In this document: positions 1-9,828 of the stretch, piece after piece
Layout of the letters: the number at the start of each line of letters is the position of its first letter
Position numbering within the stretch: position 1 is the stretch's first letter
Assembly (NCBI GenBank): GCA_024919215.1
Contig: CP103437.1
Location: forward strand, 1,054,001-1,118,000
Reading direction: 5' to 3'
Length of the DNA: 64,000 nucleotides
From: Methylophilaceae bacterium LSUCC0665
GTDB taxonomy: Bacteria > Pseudomonadota > Gammaproteobacteria > Burkholderiales > Methylophilaceae
The notes under the pieces: generated by a model
What the model was told of the DNA's origin: nothing
Seen by the model: only the letters and a program-made list of their open reading frames with translations
Database searches by the model: none
Translations under genes and position numbers: made by a program

Positions 1-185
1 GGGAACCTTTTTTAATTTCAAATTCAATCTCTGGGAACGAGCAAAATTTGAGCTTTGAAAGAGAGTTTGGAAAAATTATTGGGCGATCTGACTATTTTGC
101 ATACACGCTATCTGAGAAAACTGAGCGGACAATTACAAGGGCTGTGCAGAGCGTCTCGACTAGACTATTTTTACCATTCATTTAA
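1..185 (+). CDS. 3' end of an unidentified protein-coding gene
   Basis: An open frame enters from the left edge (reading from base 3) and stops at TAA 183-185. It gives about 60 residues with a plausible composition: N-rich at first, then mixed charged and hydrophobic, ending in LFLPFI. The other two plus frames stop early or give an unlikely peptide, so this is the best candidate for the upstream gene. It runs tail to tail with the DUF3683 oxidoreductase, leaving 17 bases between stop codons. I do not recognise the family from this fragment. Confidence 0.45.
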   Translation, partial: EPFLISNSISGNEQNLSFEREFGKIIGRSDYFAYTLSEKTERTITRAVQSVSTRLFLPFI

Positions 186-202
186 AAAACTAGATGCTAA
201 GA

Positions 203-3200
203 TTACAATAAGACCTTCTCAATACCACCGTTGTTTGCCTTCTCGACGTAATCTTGAAGCCAGTTAGCTCCTAGATTATTTTTTGCAATTTCCACGACAA
301 TATAGTCAGCGTCTGTTCCCGTTTCATCCCCGTATCTTGATAAGCCTTGCAAACACGAAGGGCATGATGTAAGTATCTTGACATCATCTTTATTATCTTT
401 AATAAGAATATTCTTATCTTTTGTAATTTCTTCAGATTTTCTCATTTTTACCTGAGTTGCAATATCAGGTCGAGTCACAGCAAAGGTCCCAGACTCCCCA
501 CAACATCTGTCATTCTTTTTAACATCTTGATTTAACAATGCTTTTGTGACATTTGCAGAAGTGTATGTTTTCATTGGGTTATGACAAGGCTCATGATACA
601 TATATTGCACACCAGATACATCATTCATCTTAATCTCTTTTTCCATCAGGTATTCATGAATATCAAGAAGACGGCAGCCAGGAAAGATGGATTCAAATTG
701 ATATTTAGAGAGTTGGTCCATACAGGTTCCACAAGAGACAATCACAGTTTTGATATCTAAATAATTAAGAGTATTTGCAATTCTATGAAACTGCACCCTA
801 TTGTCAGATGAGATTTCATGACCTTTATCAATATCTCCAGAAGATGTTTGAGGGTATCCACAACACAAGTACCCTGGGGGCAGAACAGTAATTGCACCCA
901 CTTCATACAACATAGCCTGGGTGGCTAACCCTACTTGAGAAAAAAGCCTTTCAGAACCACATCCAGGAAAATAAAAAACAGCATCAGACTCATCAGTTAT
1001 CTTATTATGATTTCTAATGATTGGAACGATCTTGTCATCTTCGATACCAAGCATCGCTCTTGATGTTTTTGTAGGAACATTTTTTGGCATCGGTCTATTA
1101 ATAAAGTGAATGACTTGAGACACCATATTGCTTTTCCCAACAGTCGAAGGTGGATTCTTAGTAAACATTCGACTACCTAATGCCAATTTTTTTGCAATCT
1201 TGTGTATAGTAGTTTGTACCCGATATCCAATATTAATCATCAATTGATGCATCACTTTAATTGTTCTGGGATCTTTTAAATTCAGATATGTCATGCCAAC
1301 ATAACTACCTAAATTAAATTTTTTCTTATTTTGCTTACGAAGAAAGTTTCGCATTTGAATGCTCACATCACCATAATCAATATTTACTGGGCATGGATTT
1401 AAACATTTATGACAAACAGTGCAATGATCTGCAATATCATTAAACTCATCGAAATGTTTAAGTGATATTCCTCGACGAGTTTGTTCCTCATATAAAAATG
1501 CTTCAATTAATAATGATGTTCCAAGGATTTTATTTCTTGGGCTATACATTAAGTTGGCTCTTGGAACATGGGTTGTACAGACTGGTTTACATTTGCCGCA
1601 TCTTAAACAGGAGCTAATCGAATCTGCGATTTCACCCATTTCAGACTGTTCCATGATAATTGACTCTTCTTCAAGTAATCCAAAGCTTGGGGTATACGCT
1701 TTTTTTAAACCCGAACCTGGAAGAAGTTTACCCTTGTTAAAATGACCATGAGGGTCAACCTTGTCTTTGTATTTTTTAAAGACCTCAATCGTCTCATTAT
1801 CTAAAAATTCCATTTTAGTAATACCAATACCATGCTCACCAGAAATAACGCCATCAAGTGACTTCGCAAGATTCATTACTCTGGAAACAGCAATTTGCGC
1901 ATCACTCATCATCTGATAGTCATCTGAGTTCACAGGTATATTGGTATGTACATTTCCATCACCAGCGTGCATATGTAAAGCAATAAAAACTCTAGATTTT
2001 AATTTTTGTTGGTGGGTTTTAACAATGCCTGAAATAATTTTTTCAAATTCTCGACCAATAAATATTTCTTTCAGAGGTGCTAAAACTTCGGCTTTCCAGG
2101 AAATTACAATCTCGTGGTTCTGGACAAGTTTAATAATTGGTATATCTGAATATTGAGTCTCATTATTGTGAAATTTATTCAAGTCATCTCCACTTAAATC
2201 TAGAGAATTAATAATCCAATACCATTTAGATTTTACTTTTTCAATTAAATTGCTTGCTAATATAGATTTATCTTTGAAAAGATTCTCATTAAAGTCCTCA
2301 TCCTCAATAATAGGTTTATAGTTTTGGATAAAGTCTTTAACATCTTCAAGTATCAATAACTTATTTTTTATTGATAACTCAATATTTAATCTCTCGATAC
2401 CATTGGAGTATTCTCCAAGCCTCTCCAGAGGAATCACTACATCTTCATTGATTTTGAATGCATTGGTATGCTTTGCTATGGCGGCTGTTCTCGCACGATC
2501 AGCCCAGAAGTTTTTTCTTGCTTCTGGTGATACAGCTATAAAACCCTCACCAGATCTTCGGTTAGCGATGGTAACGACATGCGAACACACTTGACCAACG
2601 ATGGTTTCATTATCAGAGGCAATATCAGCAATCAAAACCATTTTAGGCCTTTGTGATCTAGCAGCCTTGGTTGAATATCCGACTGCTTTGATATAACGAT
2701 CATCAAGGTGCTCTAAACCAGCAAGAACAACACCAGAGGTATCGTCAATATATTTTTTTATTTCGACAATAGATGGAACAGCGTCACCAACTTGGCCAAA
2801 AAATTCTAAACAGACTGTTCTGACAAATTTTGGCATTTTATGCAAAATAAATGAGGCAGAAGTAATTAGACCATCACATCCTTCTTTTTGCACACCAGGT
2901 AAACCACTTAAAAATTTATCTGTAACATCCTTACCCAGTCCAATTTTTCTGAACTTATGACCTGGAATATCCAAAATTTCTTTAGCTTTGATTTCTTTTG
3001 ATGTTTTTGAATCAATGAAAGATATTTGAAATCTTGCATTATCTATATCATGGATTTTTCCAAGATTATGATCAAGTCGTTCAATGATTATCCAATCACC
3101 GTTAGGATCAACCATTTTCCATGAGGCAAGATTATCGAGGGCTGTTCCCCATAGAACGGCTTTTTTACCTCCTGCGTTCATAGCAACATTTCCGCCAATG

Positions 3201-4057
3201 CAACATGAGTCAGCTGAAGTTGGATCAGTTGCAAACTCTAAACCTGCAGCACTTGCCTTTTCCATTACTCTTCTAGTCACTGCGCCTGCTCCACAATGAA
3301 CTACAGGTACCTTGCTATACACACCAGGAAGATCAACATTTAACACCTCAGATATTGAGTCTAGCTTCTCCGTATTTATAACAGCAGATTTGCTTGTTAA
3401 AGGAATGGCTCCACCAGTGTATCCAGTCCCGCCGCCTCGAGGAATAATTGTTAAGCCTAGCTTAATTAATTCTTTAACCAATTCCGGGATTTCCATTTCG
3501 TTATCAGGATTTAGGACGACAAAAGGAAATTCAACTCTCCAGTCGGTTGCATCAGTAACATGTGAGACACGAGCCAAACCATCAAATTGGATATTATCTT
3601 TATTGGTATATTTTTTTAAACTCCTGAGAACTTTTTTACGCAACAACTTGGTTGTTTTGAATGACTCTTCAAAGTCATCAACAGCTTTCCTTGAAGAGAC
3701 AACCAGCTGAGAAACTTTAATGTTTCCAAAACTTCTCGATTCAATCGAACTTATTCGATGATGAAGGGCATCAATTAACTGTTTCAGTCTTTTTGGGTTA
3801 TCTAATAAATCATCTTGCAGATAAGGATTTCGAGTTACAACCCACAAATCGCCAAGGACCTCAAAGAGCATTCGTGCTGAAGTGCCTGTTTTTCTCTCCG
3901 AACGCAGTTCTTCAATGGCATTCCACATCTCTTCTCCAAGAAATCTAAAGACTATTTCTTTGTCAGAAAAAGAAGTATAGTTGTAAGGAATTTCTCGAAT
4001 TTTGCTAGCAAATTTGGATTGCGCTTTGAGAAAGTCTGTTGAAATTGGTGCGTTCAT
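203..4057 (-). CDS. DUF3683-type FAD-linked oxidase fused to Fe-S and CCG domains
   Basis: A very large oxidoreductase of about 1284 residues, resembling a GlcD-type FAD subunit fused to a GlcF/LldE-type iron-sulfur subunit. An N-terminal DUF3683-like region is followed by a PCMH FAD-binding domain (GGGTGYTGG, about residue 210) and a FAD-oxidase C-terminal domain with the HAGDGNVH motif near residue 700. Two 4Fe-4S motifs follow (CLRCGKC, about 820; CTVCHKC, about 885), then two cysteine-rich CCG domains (CCGYPQ and RCCGESG). The likely role is membrane-associated oxidation of a 2-hydroxyacid such as D-lactate or glycolate, passing electrons to quinone; the substrate is not shown by the sequence. 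I chose the ATG at 4057 because remembered homologues start MNAP. An in-frame ATG at 4090 would add 11 residues. Divergent from hemJ. Confidence 0.9.
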   Translation of the reverse strand: MNAPISTDFLKAQSKFASKIREIPYNYTSFSDKEIVFRFLGEEMWNAIEELRSERKTGTSARMLFEVLGDLWVVTRNPYLQDDLLDNPKRLKQLIDALHHRISSIESRSFGNIKVSQLVVSSRKAVDDFEESFKTTKLLRKKVLRSLKKYTNKDNIQFDGLARVSHVTDATDWRVEFPFVVLNPDNEMEIPELVKELIKLGLTIIPRGGGTGYTGGAIPLTSKSAVINTEKLDSISEVLNVDLPGVYSKVPVVHCGAGAVTRRVMEKASAAGLEFATDPTSADSCCIGGNVAMNAGGKKAVLWGTALDNLASWKMVDPNGDWIIIERLDHNLGKIHDIDNARFQISFIDSKTSKEIKAKEILDIPGHKFRKIGLGKDVTDKFLSGLPGVQKEGCDGLITSASFILHKMPKFVRTVCLEFFGQVGDAVPSIVEIKKYIDDTSGVVLAGLEHLDDRYIKAVGYSTKAARSQRPKMVLIADIASDNETIVGQVCSHVVTIANRRSGEGFIAVSPEARKNFWADRARTAAIAKHTNAFKINEDVVIPLERLGEYSNGIERLNIELSIKNKLLILEDVKDFIQNYKPIIEDEDFNENLFKDKSILASNLIEKVKSKWYWIINSLDLSGDDLNKFHNNETQYSDIPIIKLVQNHEIVISWKAEVLAPLKEIFIGREFEKIISGIVKTHQQKLKSRVFIALHMHAGDGNVHTNIPVNSDDYQMMSDAQIAVSRVMNLAKSLDGVISGEHGIGITKMEFLDNETIEVFKKYKDKVDPHGHFNKGKLLPGSGLKKAYTPSFGLLEEESIIMEQSEMGEIADSISSCLRCGKCKPVCTTHVPRANLMYSPRNKILGTSLLIEAFLYEEQTRRGISLKHFDEFNDIADHCTVCHKCLNPCPVNIDYGDVSIQMRNFLRKQNKKKFNLGSYVGMTYLNLKDPRTIKVMHQLMINIGYRVQTTIHKIAKKLALGSRMFTKNPPSTVGKSNMVSQVIHFINRPMPKNVPTKTSRAMLGIEDDKIVPIIRNHNKITDESDAVFYFPGCGSERLFSQVGLATQAMLYEVGAITVLPPGYLCCGYPQTSSGDIDKGHEISSDNRVQFHRIANTLNYLDIKTVIVSCGTCMDQLSKYQFESIFPGCRLLDIHEYLMEKEIKMNDVSGVQYMYHEPCHNPMKTYTSANVTKALLNQDVKKNDRCCGESGTFAVTRPDIATQVKMRKSEEITKDKNILIKDNKDDVKILTSCPSCLQGLSRYGDETGTDADYIVVEIAKNNLGANWLQDYVEKANNGGIEKVLL

Positions 4058-4151
4058 TAATCTTATTGAAATAAAACCTAAGAATACCATGCGGGCTTGC
4101 TAGTATCAACGGCGATCACAGTAGGGTTATTAATTTTTTAAGGAATTATGT

Positions 4152-4562
4152 ATGCTTTGGATGAAGTCTTTGCACATTATCTTTATGGTTACCTGGTTTG
4201 CTGGTTTGTTTTATCTGCCAAGGTTGTATGTTTATCATGCTGAGACTCAAGATAAGATCAGTCATGAGCGATTTAAAATTATGGAGCGTAAACTTTTTTA
4301 TGGAATCATGACCCCCGGCGGGATCCTAACAATTTTTTTCGGCTTATTGTTAATCATAAATTATGATTATCAAGGGGCTTGGTTAAACTACAAGTTAATT
4401 TTGGTTGGTCTTTTAGTCATCTATCATTACTATTGCTGGAAATATTTAAATTTATTCAAAAATAATCAAAATAATCATAGTCACATTTTTTATCGAATAT
4501 TTAATGAAATTCCGGTGATAATGCTCATTGCAATTGTTTTTTTAGTTATCTATAAACCTTAA
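4152..4562 (+). CDS. hemJ: Protoporphyrinogen oxidase HemJ
   Basis: A 136-residue integral membrane protein of the HemJ/UPF0093 family, which oxidises protoporphyrinogen IX to protoporphyrin IX in heme synthesis. Four hydrophobic segments are visible. The N-terminus carries the family pattern with His8, Trp15 and GLFYLPRLYVYH, and a conserved lysine lies in the third segment (NYKLILVG); a His and a Lys in these places are needed in characterised HemJ proteins. An AAGGA ribosome site lies just upstream (4139-4143) and supports this ATG over the out-of-frame ATG four bases earlier. The PfkB kinase follows after 11 bases. Together with HemF (45605-46513) it covers late steps of the aerobic heme route. 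Confidence 0.92.
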   Translation: MLWMKSLHIIFMVTWFAGLFYLPRLYVYHAETQDKISHERFKIMERKLFYGIMTPGGILTIFFGLLLIINYDYQGAWLNYKLILVGLLVIYHYYCWKYLNLFKNNQNNHSHIFYRIFNEIPVIMLIAIVFLVIYKP

Positions 4563-4573
4563 TGGAGTTTTGA

Positions 4574-5500
4574 ATGAGTATTTTAGTTTGCGGTTCAATG
4601 GCCTATGATTCTATTATGGTGTTTCGGGATTATTTTAAAAACCATATCATGCCGGATCAAATTCATAAACTCAGTGTTGCTTTTTACACCCCTGAGATGG
4701 AAAAAAATTACGGTGGCACTGCGGGCAATATCGGACACAACCTAAATCTACTTGAAACTGATTTTTTTATTATGAGCACTGTTGGTAAGGACTTTGATAG
4801 CTACAGTGATTGGCTTGAAAAAAGAAAAATAAATACCAAATACATCAAAAAACTTGGTGATCAATTCACGGCTCAAGCATTCATTACAACAGATCTAGAT
4901 GACAATCAAATCACTGCATTTCACCCTGGCGCAATGACTCAGAGTGAAGTAAATTCAATATCCGAAGTGAATGAAAATATTGAAATTGTTCTTATTTCGC
5001 CAGATGGGAAGGAAGGGATGATTAAACATGCTGAGGAGGCCTTTAGTAAAAAAATTCCTTTTATTTTTGATCCGGGTCAGGGTCTCCCAATGTTCAACGA
5101 GCAAGAATTAAAAGATTTTATTGAAAAAGCAACCTACATTACAGTAAATGATTATGAGGCTCAATTGCTGAGCAGGAACTCTCATTTGTCCTTAGGTGAA
5201 ATACGAAAAAAGGTTGAGGCTCTGATTATTACAAAAGGCTCTTCAGGTTCTACAATTATGACCTCGTCAGACGAAATCCATATACCAGCGTTTAATGTTG
5301 AAAATCCAGTCGATCCGACAGGATGTGGAGATGCTTATCGAGCTGGTATTGCTTATGGAATAGTGAAAAATTGGAATTGGGAGAAGAGTGGCAATTTAGC
5401 ATCCGCCCTTGCCTCATTAAAAGTCAATTACAAGGGTGGGCAAAATCATAATCCGAATGTTGATGACATTCAGAGCTTAGCTGGATTCAAAATTAATTAA
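4574..5500 (+). CDS. PfkB-family carbohydrate/nucleoside kinase
   Basis: A 308-residue kinase of the ribokinase (PfkB) fold, likely cytosolic. The N-terminal substrate side includes NYGGTAGNIGHNL, the GG-containing signature. The C-terminal anion-hole and catalytic-base motif is DPTGCGDAYRAG, where the second Asp is the expected base. Family members of this type near hemJ and apaH are often annotated as adenosine kinase-like, but the sugar or nucleoside substrate cannot be read from the sequence. It overlaps the converging apaH by 8 bases at their 3' ends and probably shares a transcript with hemJ. Confidence 0.85.
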   Translation: MSILVCGSMAYDSIMVFRDYFKNHIMPDQIHKLSVAFYTPEMEKNYGGTAGNIGHNLNLLETDFFIMSTVGKDFDSYSDWLEKRKINTKYIKKLGDQFTAQAFITTDLDDNQITAFHPGAMTQSEVNSISEVNENIEIVLISPDGKEGMIKHAEEAFSKKIPFIFDPGQGLPMFNEQELKDFIEKATYITVNDYEAQLLSRNSHLSLGEIRKKVEALIITKGSSGSTIMTSSDEIHIPAFNVENPVDPTGCGDAYRAGIAYGIVKNWNWEKSGNLASALASLKVNYKGGQNHNPNVDDIQSLAGFKIN

Positions 5501-6311
5501 TTAAATCTTTTGGATTAGCCGGTACTTTAAAAGTTTTTTGACTTTCCAAACAAAAAGCGGTTAATTTTTGACCCCAAACACATCCACTATCTATCGAAAT
5601 CCCATAAGAATGCCGATGCACGCCTATTGCAGACCAGTGGCCAGTAATGATCTTTCTGGAGTCATCAATTCTTTCAAACTCAAACCAAGGTCGATAAGGT
5701 TCTCTATCTATTGTTTTTGGAATCTTACCTTTAAAGTCATAATTTAAACTCAAATCAAAATTTAAGGCTCTCATTCTTGTCATGATGTTAATTGTCATCC
5801 TTCTCCTTAAGGATTTTTTTAAATCATCACTCCAATATCCAGGTTGGTTACCATACATCTTTCCTAGAAAATTAGCTGGGTCATTATTCAGCGCTAGGTG
5901 AACTTTGTCTGCCAATTTCAAAGACTTATTGATAGACCAAGTTGGATGGATTCCAGCATGCACCACCAGGTAATTATCTCTTAATATTGCTAAAGGTTTT
6001 TTTATCAGCCATTCAATGAAAAGATCTATCTGATTTGAATATAAAAGATTTTCTAAGGTATCATTTTTTTGATGTTTTTTTTGATCAAAATAAATAGCAA
6101 TTAAATGGAGGTCATGATTTCCTAAGACTGTTTGAATATTTGACTGATTGGCTAAGCACCACTGAGAAAATAAAAGAGAATTTTGACCACGATTTACCAA
6201 ATCACCAACAAAGATAAGTTCATCTCGATCAGATTTATATTTTATTTTTTGAAGAAGGTCTAGAAAAGAAAAATGGCAGCCTTGCACATCACCGATTGCA
6301 TAAACTGCCAT
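5493..6311 (-). CDS. apaH: Symmetrical diadenosine tetraphosphatase ApaH
   Basis: A 272-residue calcineurin-like metallophosphatase that splits Ap4A into two ADP, a clean-up enzyme for alarmone-like dinucleotides. The metal-binding motifs are in order: GDVQGC (residue 7), GDLVNRG (about 36), GNHD (about 64), and a later HAGIHP. Length matches the family (about 270-280). It is encoded convergently with the PfkB kinase and lies downstream of the cytochrome c5 gene, 24 bases away on the same strand. Confidence 0.95.
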   Translation of the reverse strand: MAVYAIGDVQGCHFSFLDLLQKIKYKSDRDELIFVGDLVNRGQNSLLFSQWCLANQSNIQTVLGNHDLHLIAIYFDQKKHQKNDTLENLLYSNQIDLFIEWLIKKPLAILRDNYLVVHAGIHPTWSINKSLKLADKVHLALNNDPANFLGKMYGNQPGYWSDDLKKSLRRRMTINIMTRMRALNFDLSLNYDFKGKIPKTIDREPYRPWFEFERIDDSRKIITGHWSAIGVHRHSYGISIDSGCVWGQKLTAFCLESQKTFKVPANPKDLIN

Positions 6312-6335
6312 GATTATGGATAGTTAGCTTATAAA

Positions 6336-6794
6336 TTAAAAATTTGCGCCTGCGCCATTGGCCATATCGATAACAGCAGCAGCCACCTCTTCATCACTGA
6401 GTTTAGCATTTCCACCTCTAGCTGGCATCGTTCTAATTCCATTAATTGCGTGACTTACAAGTGTTTCTTTGCCTTGAGCGATTCTTGGAGCCCATTGCTC
6501 TTCGCTACCAATTTTTGGTGCTCCCATTAAACCACCTTCATGACACATCGCGCAGTTGGCAGCAATAATTTGTTTAGCGTCAATTACTTTATCTGAAGCA
6601 TTGTCTGATTGATCATCAACTTCTACCTGCGCTACAGGTTCTGTTGTTGAGGCGTCAACTACTTTTTCAGCAGCAGGCTCATTTGAAGAATAATCCTTGG
6701 TCAAAAGCACAATTAAAATAACAGCAGCCACAAAACTACCAATCACTACTGCAGTTGTCTCAATAACACTTCTTAATTCACTATTTTTACTCAT
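6336..6794 (-). CDS. Membrane-anchored cytochrome c5 family protein
   Basis: A 152-residue monoheme c-type cytochrome. An uncleaved N-terminal membrane helix (about residues 15-35) is followed by an acidic, Ala/Glu/Asp-rich linker and a heme domain with CAMCH (about residue 81). The axial Met is probably in RTMPARGG, a typical cytochrome c5 pattern. It should face the periplasm and shuttle electrons, plausibly to the cytochrome oxidase encoded nearby. It lies 21 bases downstream of ctaB on the same strand, at the end of the ctaA-ctaB run. Confidence 0.88.
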   Translation of the reverse strand: MSKNSELRSVIETTAVVIGSFVAAVILIVLLTKDYSSNEPAAEKVVDASTTEPVAQVEVDDQSDNASDKVIDAKQIIAANCAMCHEGGLMGAPKIGSEEQWAPRIAQGKETLVSHAINGIRTMPARGGNAKLSDEEVAAAVIDMANGAGANF

Positions 6795-6815
6795 AACAAT
6801 CCTTTGTATCTAAAA

Positions 6816-7730
6816 CTAAATAAATTTAAATTTAAAATAATGGTCAATCAGAAAAGCTAAGAAAATTAGCCCTAAATACCATATTGAATATCGAAATATT
6901 TTCATGCTTAGTTTATCAGAATATTCTCGATATAGCATCACCGTATAAAACAAGAAATAAGCGTTCAATAGGGTTGCAAAGATAATATAAATCAATCCTG
7001 CCATCCCTACACTGAATGGCATCATGGTCACAATAACTAAAATAATTGTATATAAAACAATTTGCAGTCTAGTGAACTTCTCACCATGAGTTACTGGGAG
7101 CATCGGCATCCCAACTTTCTCATATTCCTTTCGGCGATATAACGCTAGCGCCCAAAAATGTGGGGGTGTCCAACAAAATATGATCAAAAAAAGAATTAAA
7201 GATTCAGGAGTCACTTGATTGGTAACTGCAGCCCATCCAAGAACTGGTGGCATCGCACCAGAAGCTCCACCAATCACAATATTCATTGGCGTTGCTGGTT
7301 TAAGAAAAACTGTATAAATTACCGCATAGGCAAAGAAGGTTAGTAACGTCAGCCATGCGGTTAATGGATTGACAAAGGCGTAAAGGAGATATAAACCTAA
7401 CCCGCCAAGCACACTTGAAAAAATTATAGTTTCCTTTTGTGAAACTTGACCTAGTGGAAGTGGTCTGCCTTTTGTTCTAGCCATCATTGCATCAATCTTT
7501 TCTTCAATTAAGCAATTAAACGCCGCAGCAGCGCCAGATACAAATGCAATACCGATGGATGCAAAAAATAAAACATCCAAAGGAACAATTCCAGGTGTGG
7601 CTAAAAACATGCCAATGATAGCTGTAAAAACAATAAGGGCACACACTCGTGGCTTGGTCAATGCATAAAAGCTCTTTAGTGCATCAATGCTCAGCAATGC
7701 CCTCATGCTTGTTGTACCTAGTTTTGCCAT
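6816..7730 (-). CDS. ctaB: Protoheme IX farnesyltransferase (heme O synthase)
   Basis: A 304-residue UbiA-superfamily prenyltransferase (CtaB/CyoE) that adds farnesyl to heme B to give heme O, the first step towards heme A. Multiple membrane helices are visible. The two Asp-rich regions of the family are present as [21 protein letters not shown] and the later [16 protein letters not shown] region. Its start overlaps the end of ctaA by 13 bases, so the two heme-modifying enzymes are translationally coupled. It serves the heme aa3 centre of CtaD. Confidence 0.95.
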   Translation of the reverse strand: MAKLGTTSMRALLSIDALKSFYALTKPRVCALIVFTAIIGMFLATPGIVPLDVLFFASIGIAFVSGAAAAFNCLIEEKIDAMMARTKGRPLPLGQVSQKETIIFSSVLGGLGLYLLYAFVNPLTAWLTLLTFFAYAVIYTVFLKPATPMNIVIGGASGAMPPVLGWAAVTNQVTPESLILFLIIFCWTPPHFWALALYRRKEYEKVGMPMLPVTHGEKFTRLQIVLYTIILVIVTMMPFSVGMAGLIYIIFATLLNAYFLFYTVMLYREYSDKLSMKIFRYSIWYLGLIFLAFLIDHYFKFKFI

Positions 7731-8707
7731 GGTTTTGTAATTCTTGAATTAATACCGACTAAGATCACTACTAACAAAGCTGCGCCCAGGTTATGAAGAG
7801 TTGCAAGAACGATTGGCAAATGAAGAAGAAGATTGGCAATGCCTATAATAAATTGCAAACTAATTACAAGGATTAATACATTTCTCCACATGTTGAAGCC
7901 TTGATTCACTTTAAGGATATAAGCAACAAATAATAAATATACTAAGAGTACAATGGCCCCTATCCGATGAACCCATTGGATCGCATGCAGCGCTTCAAGT
8001 GATAGTGGCTCACCTATTGACGTGACCCCAAGCTCTCGAAAAATAGTAAAAGCATTATAAAAATCCATTTCTGGGATCAAGGAGCCATGACATGTTGGGT
8101 AATCTGTACATGCTAGCGCAGCATAATTAGTACTTGTCCATCCACCCAGAGCAATTTGAATGAATAATAAAACTAATGAAAATCTTATTATCTTTCTTTC
8201 AAATTTATTTGAAACAAAATTTTCTCTATGCGTTCCGTAGTTTCGATGCATCAGAAAAGTTAAGATACCCAATACTGTCATACCGCCAAGTAAATGTGAT
8301 GTAACAACAGCAGGTTTTAGGAGTAAGGTCACCGTCCACATGCCAAGGGCAGCCTGAAAAACTACTAATCCAAGTAAAAAAAATGGCCATTTAAGTGAGT
8401 AATTAATTTGTTCTCTTAGTCTGATTGACATGAAAGCAATTACTAAAATCATGATTCCGAGTATTCCAGCTATATAGCGATGAATCATCTCTATCCATGC
8501 TTTTTCAATTTCAACAGGACTGTCAGGATAAACAGCCTGTGCTTTCTCAATCTGGTCAATACTCTCTGGCACACTCAAGGTGCCATAACAGCCAGGCCAA
8601 TCTGGGCAGCCAAGGCCCGAGTCGGTAAGTCTTGTATATGCCCCAAAGGACACCACTATTAGTGCGAGCAATGTTGCAAAAAAAGTCAGTCTTTTATAAA
8701 AATTCAT
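7718..8707 (-). CDS. ctaA: Heme A synthase CtaA (COX15 type)
   Basis: A 329-residue eight-helix membrane protein that oxidises the heme O methyl group to formyl, giving heme A. The N-terminal half contains the cysteine pair in [12 protein letters not shown] and the heme-ligand region EMIHRYIAG. The C-terminal half repeats this with CTDYPTCHG and QWVHRIGA plus a late His in LHNLGAA. It precedes and overlaps ctaB. The gap to the divergent TlpA-like gene is 68 bases and should hold promoters for both directions. Confidence 0.95.
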   Translation of the reverse strand: MNFYKRLTFFATLLALIVVSFGAYTRLTDSGLGCPDWPGCYGTLSVPESIDQIEKAQAVYPDSPVEIEKAWIEMIHRYIAGILGIMILVIAFMSIRLREQINYSLKWPFFLLGLVVFQAALGMWTVTLLLKPAVVTSHLLGGMTVLGILTFLMHRNYGTHRENFVSNKFERKIIRFSLVLLFIQIALGGWTSTNYAALACTDYPTCHGSLIPEMDFYNAFTIFRELGVTSIGEPLSLEALHAIQWVHRIGAIVLLVYLLFVAYILKVNQGFNMWRNVLILVISLQFIIGIANLLLHLPIVLATLHNLGAALLVVILVGINSRITKPWQN

Positions 8708-8729
8708 TTCTTTGTGATTGTAATGATTG

Positions 8730-8758
8730 TTGATAAAATTCGAACGTTTGATTATAAC
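8730..8758 (+). promoter_or_regulatory. Sigma-70-like promoter of the TlpA-like gene
   Basis: TTGATA at 8730-8735 and TATAAC at 8753-8758 are separated by 17 bases, each one mismatch from consensus. A start about 7 bases downstream would leave a leader of roughly 11 nt with no clear Shine-Dalgarno sequence before the ATG at 8776. Confidence 0.55.
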
Positions 8759-8775
8759 AAAGTCTCAGTATTGAT

Positions 8776-9261
8776 ATGCAAGAAAATAAGAAAAATTTTA
8801 TTTACCTATTGTCTCTTATAGTCCTCATCGTGCTTCTTTTTTTTCTCATTCGACCAGAGAAAATAAATTCAATGGAGTTCAATATTCTTGATGGTGAAAA
8901 ATTAAAAAGTGATGATATTAATAAAATTTTAATCCTTAATTTTTGGGCAACTGATTGTCCAACCTGCATCAAAGAAATGCCTGATTTAGCCAAAATTCAT
9001 CATGAATTTAAAGATGATATCGAGCTCATTGCAGTTGCCATGCCTTACGATCTTCCAAGCCGTGTCATCAACTTTAAAAATAAAAACGCTTTGCCATTTA
9101 AGGTCGCTATCGATCCTGATAATAGGATTTTATCGGAATTTGAACAAGTTAAATTAACACCGACAACTATTATTGCTGACAAGAATAAAACTATTTATCA
9201 GACCATCATAGGTGAAATTAACTATGAGAATTTGAAAGAGACTATTCTAAAATTAAGATGA
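8776..9261 (+). CDS. TlpA/ResA-like thiol-disulfide oxidoreductase
   Basis: A 161-residue membrane-tethered thioredoxin-fold protein. An N-terminal hydrophobic helix (about residues 7-24) is followed by a periplasmic domain with the redox motif CPTC inside NFWATDCPTCIKEMP. The cis-Pro region is LTPTTII. Such proteins reduce cysteines in apocytochromes or in the CuA site during oxidase assembly; the cox genes on both sides favour an oxidase role, which is inference. It is the only plus-strand gene between ctaA and SURF1 and overlaps the 3' end of the converging SCO-like gene by 9 bases. Confidence 0.85.
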   Translation: MQENKKNFIYLLSLIVLIVLLFFLIRPEKINSMEFNILDGEKLKSDDINKILILNFWATDCPTCIKEMPDLAKIHHEFKDDIELIAVAMPYDLPSRVINFKNKNALPFKVAIDPDNRILSEFEQVKLTPTTIIADKNKTIYQTIIGEINYENLKETILKLR

Positions 9262-9828
9262 GTTTTTTATAAGCCTCTCAACGTCCTTAATGATTCCCTT
9301 TGGGTTCGAACTTCTATCATAGCGCATCATAATAAAACCATACGGATCAATCAAATAGATTTCACTGGCATCAAAATTTTCAATTTCTCTAAATTTATTC
9401 ATTAATCGACCGTACTCCTCTGGATCTTTAACCACCTTCTGGCCCTTATAATCTTCTTCATAACTGAGTACTTCATCGCTATCTGTTAATACCAATCGTC
9501 CAACTTTATCTAAATTTTTTCCAAGGGCTAACCTTGTTTGTCTTAATGTATACAATAGCTTTTCACAATCTGTATCACATCCACTTGAAACAAATCCAGT
9601 TAAAGTCCACTTTCCAAGTAATTTTTGTTTCGTCTCATCACCAATAGCTATAGCCTCAATTACCCCAACTTCGATGACAGGATGTATCAATGAGCCATTT
9701 TGCACGCCGATATCATTTTTTTTAAAATCTGTATAAAACACGAGATACCATGAGACGATGAAAGGTGCAGTAAACAATGTAACGATGACAACTAGCACAA
9801 TTCTTGCTTTAACTACTTTTGAAATCAT
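9253..9828 (-). CDS. SCO1-like thioredoxin-fold assembly protein
   Basis: A 191-residue protein with one N-terminal membrane helix (about residues 8-30) and a periplasmic domain. The motif SSGCDTDCEKLL gives a CxxxC pair as in SCO1/SenC copper chaperones. The later ground plan (LTDSD, then IYLIDPYGFIMMRYD) fits a degenerate thioredoxin fold. Betaproteobacterial cox clusters often carry this short, divergent SCO-like protein after SURF1. A copper or thiol role in CuA maturation is inferred. It overlaps the SURF1 gene (ATGA-type, 4 bases) and converges on the TlpA-like gene. Confidence 0.75.
   Translation of the reverse strand: MISKVVKARIVLVVIVTLFTAPFIVSWYLVFYTDFKKNDIGVQNGSLIHPVIEVGVIEAIAIGDETKQKLLGKWTLTGFVSSGCDTDCEKLLYTLRQTRLALGKNLDKVGRLVLTDSDEVLSYEEDYKGQKVVKDPEEYGRLMNKFREIENFDASEIYLIDPYGFIMMRYDRSSNPKGIIKDVERLIKNSS

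Noticed and set aside
55-267. A 70-codon plus-strand frame at the left edge.
   Set aside because: It overlaps the 3' end of the conserved DUF3683 gene and another open frame (to 185) that looks more protein-like.
3312-3710. A 132-codon plus-strand frame inside the DUF3683 gene.
   Set aside because: It is antisense to the conserved FAD-binding domain and has no protein-family features.
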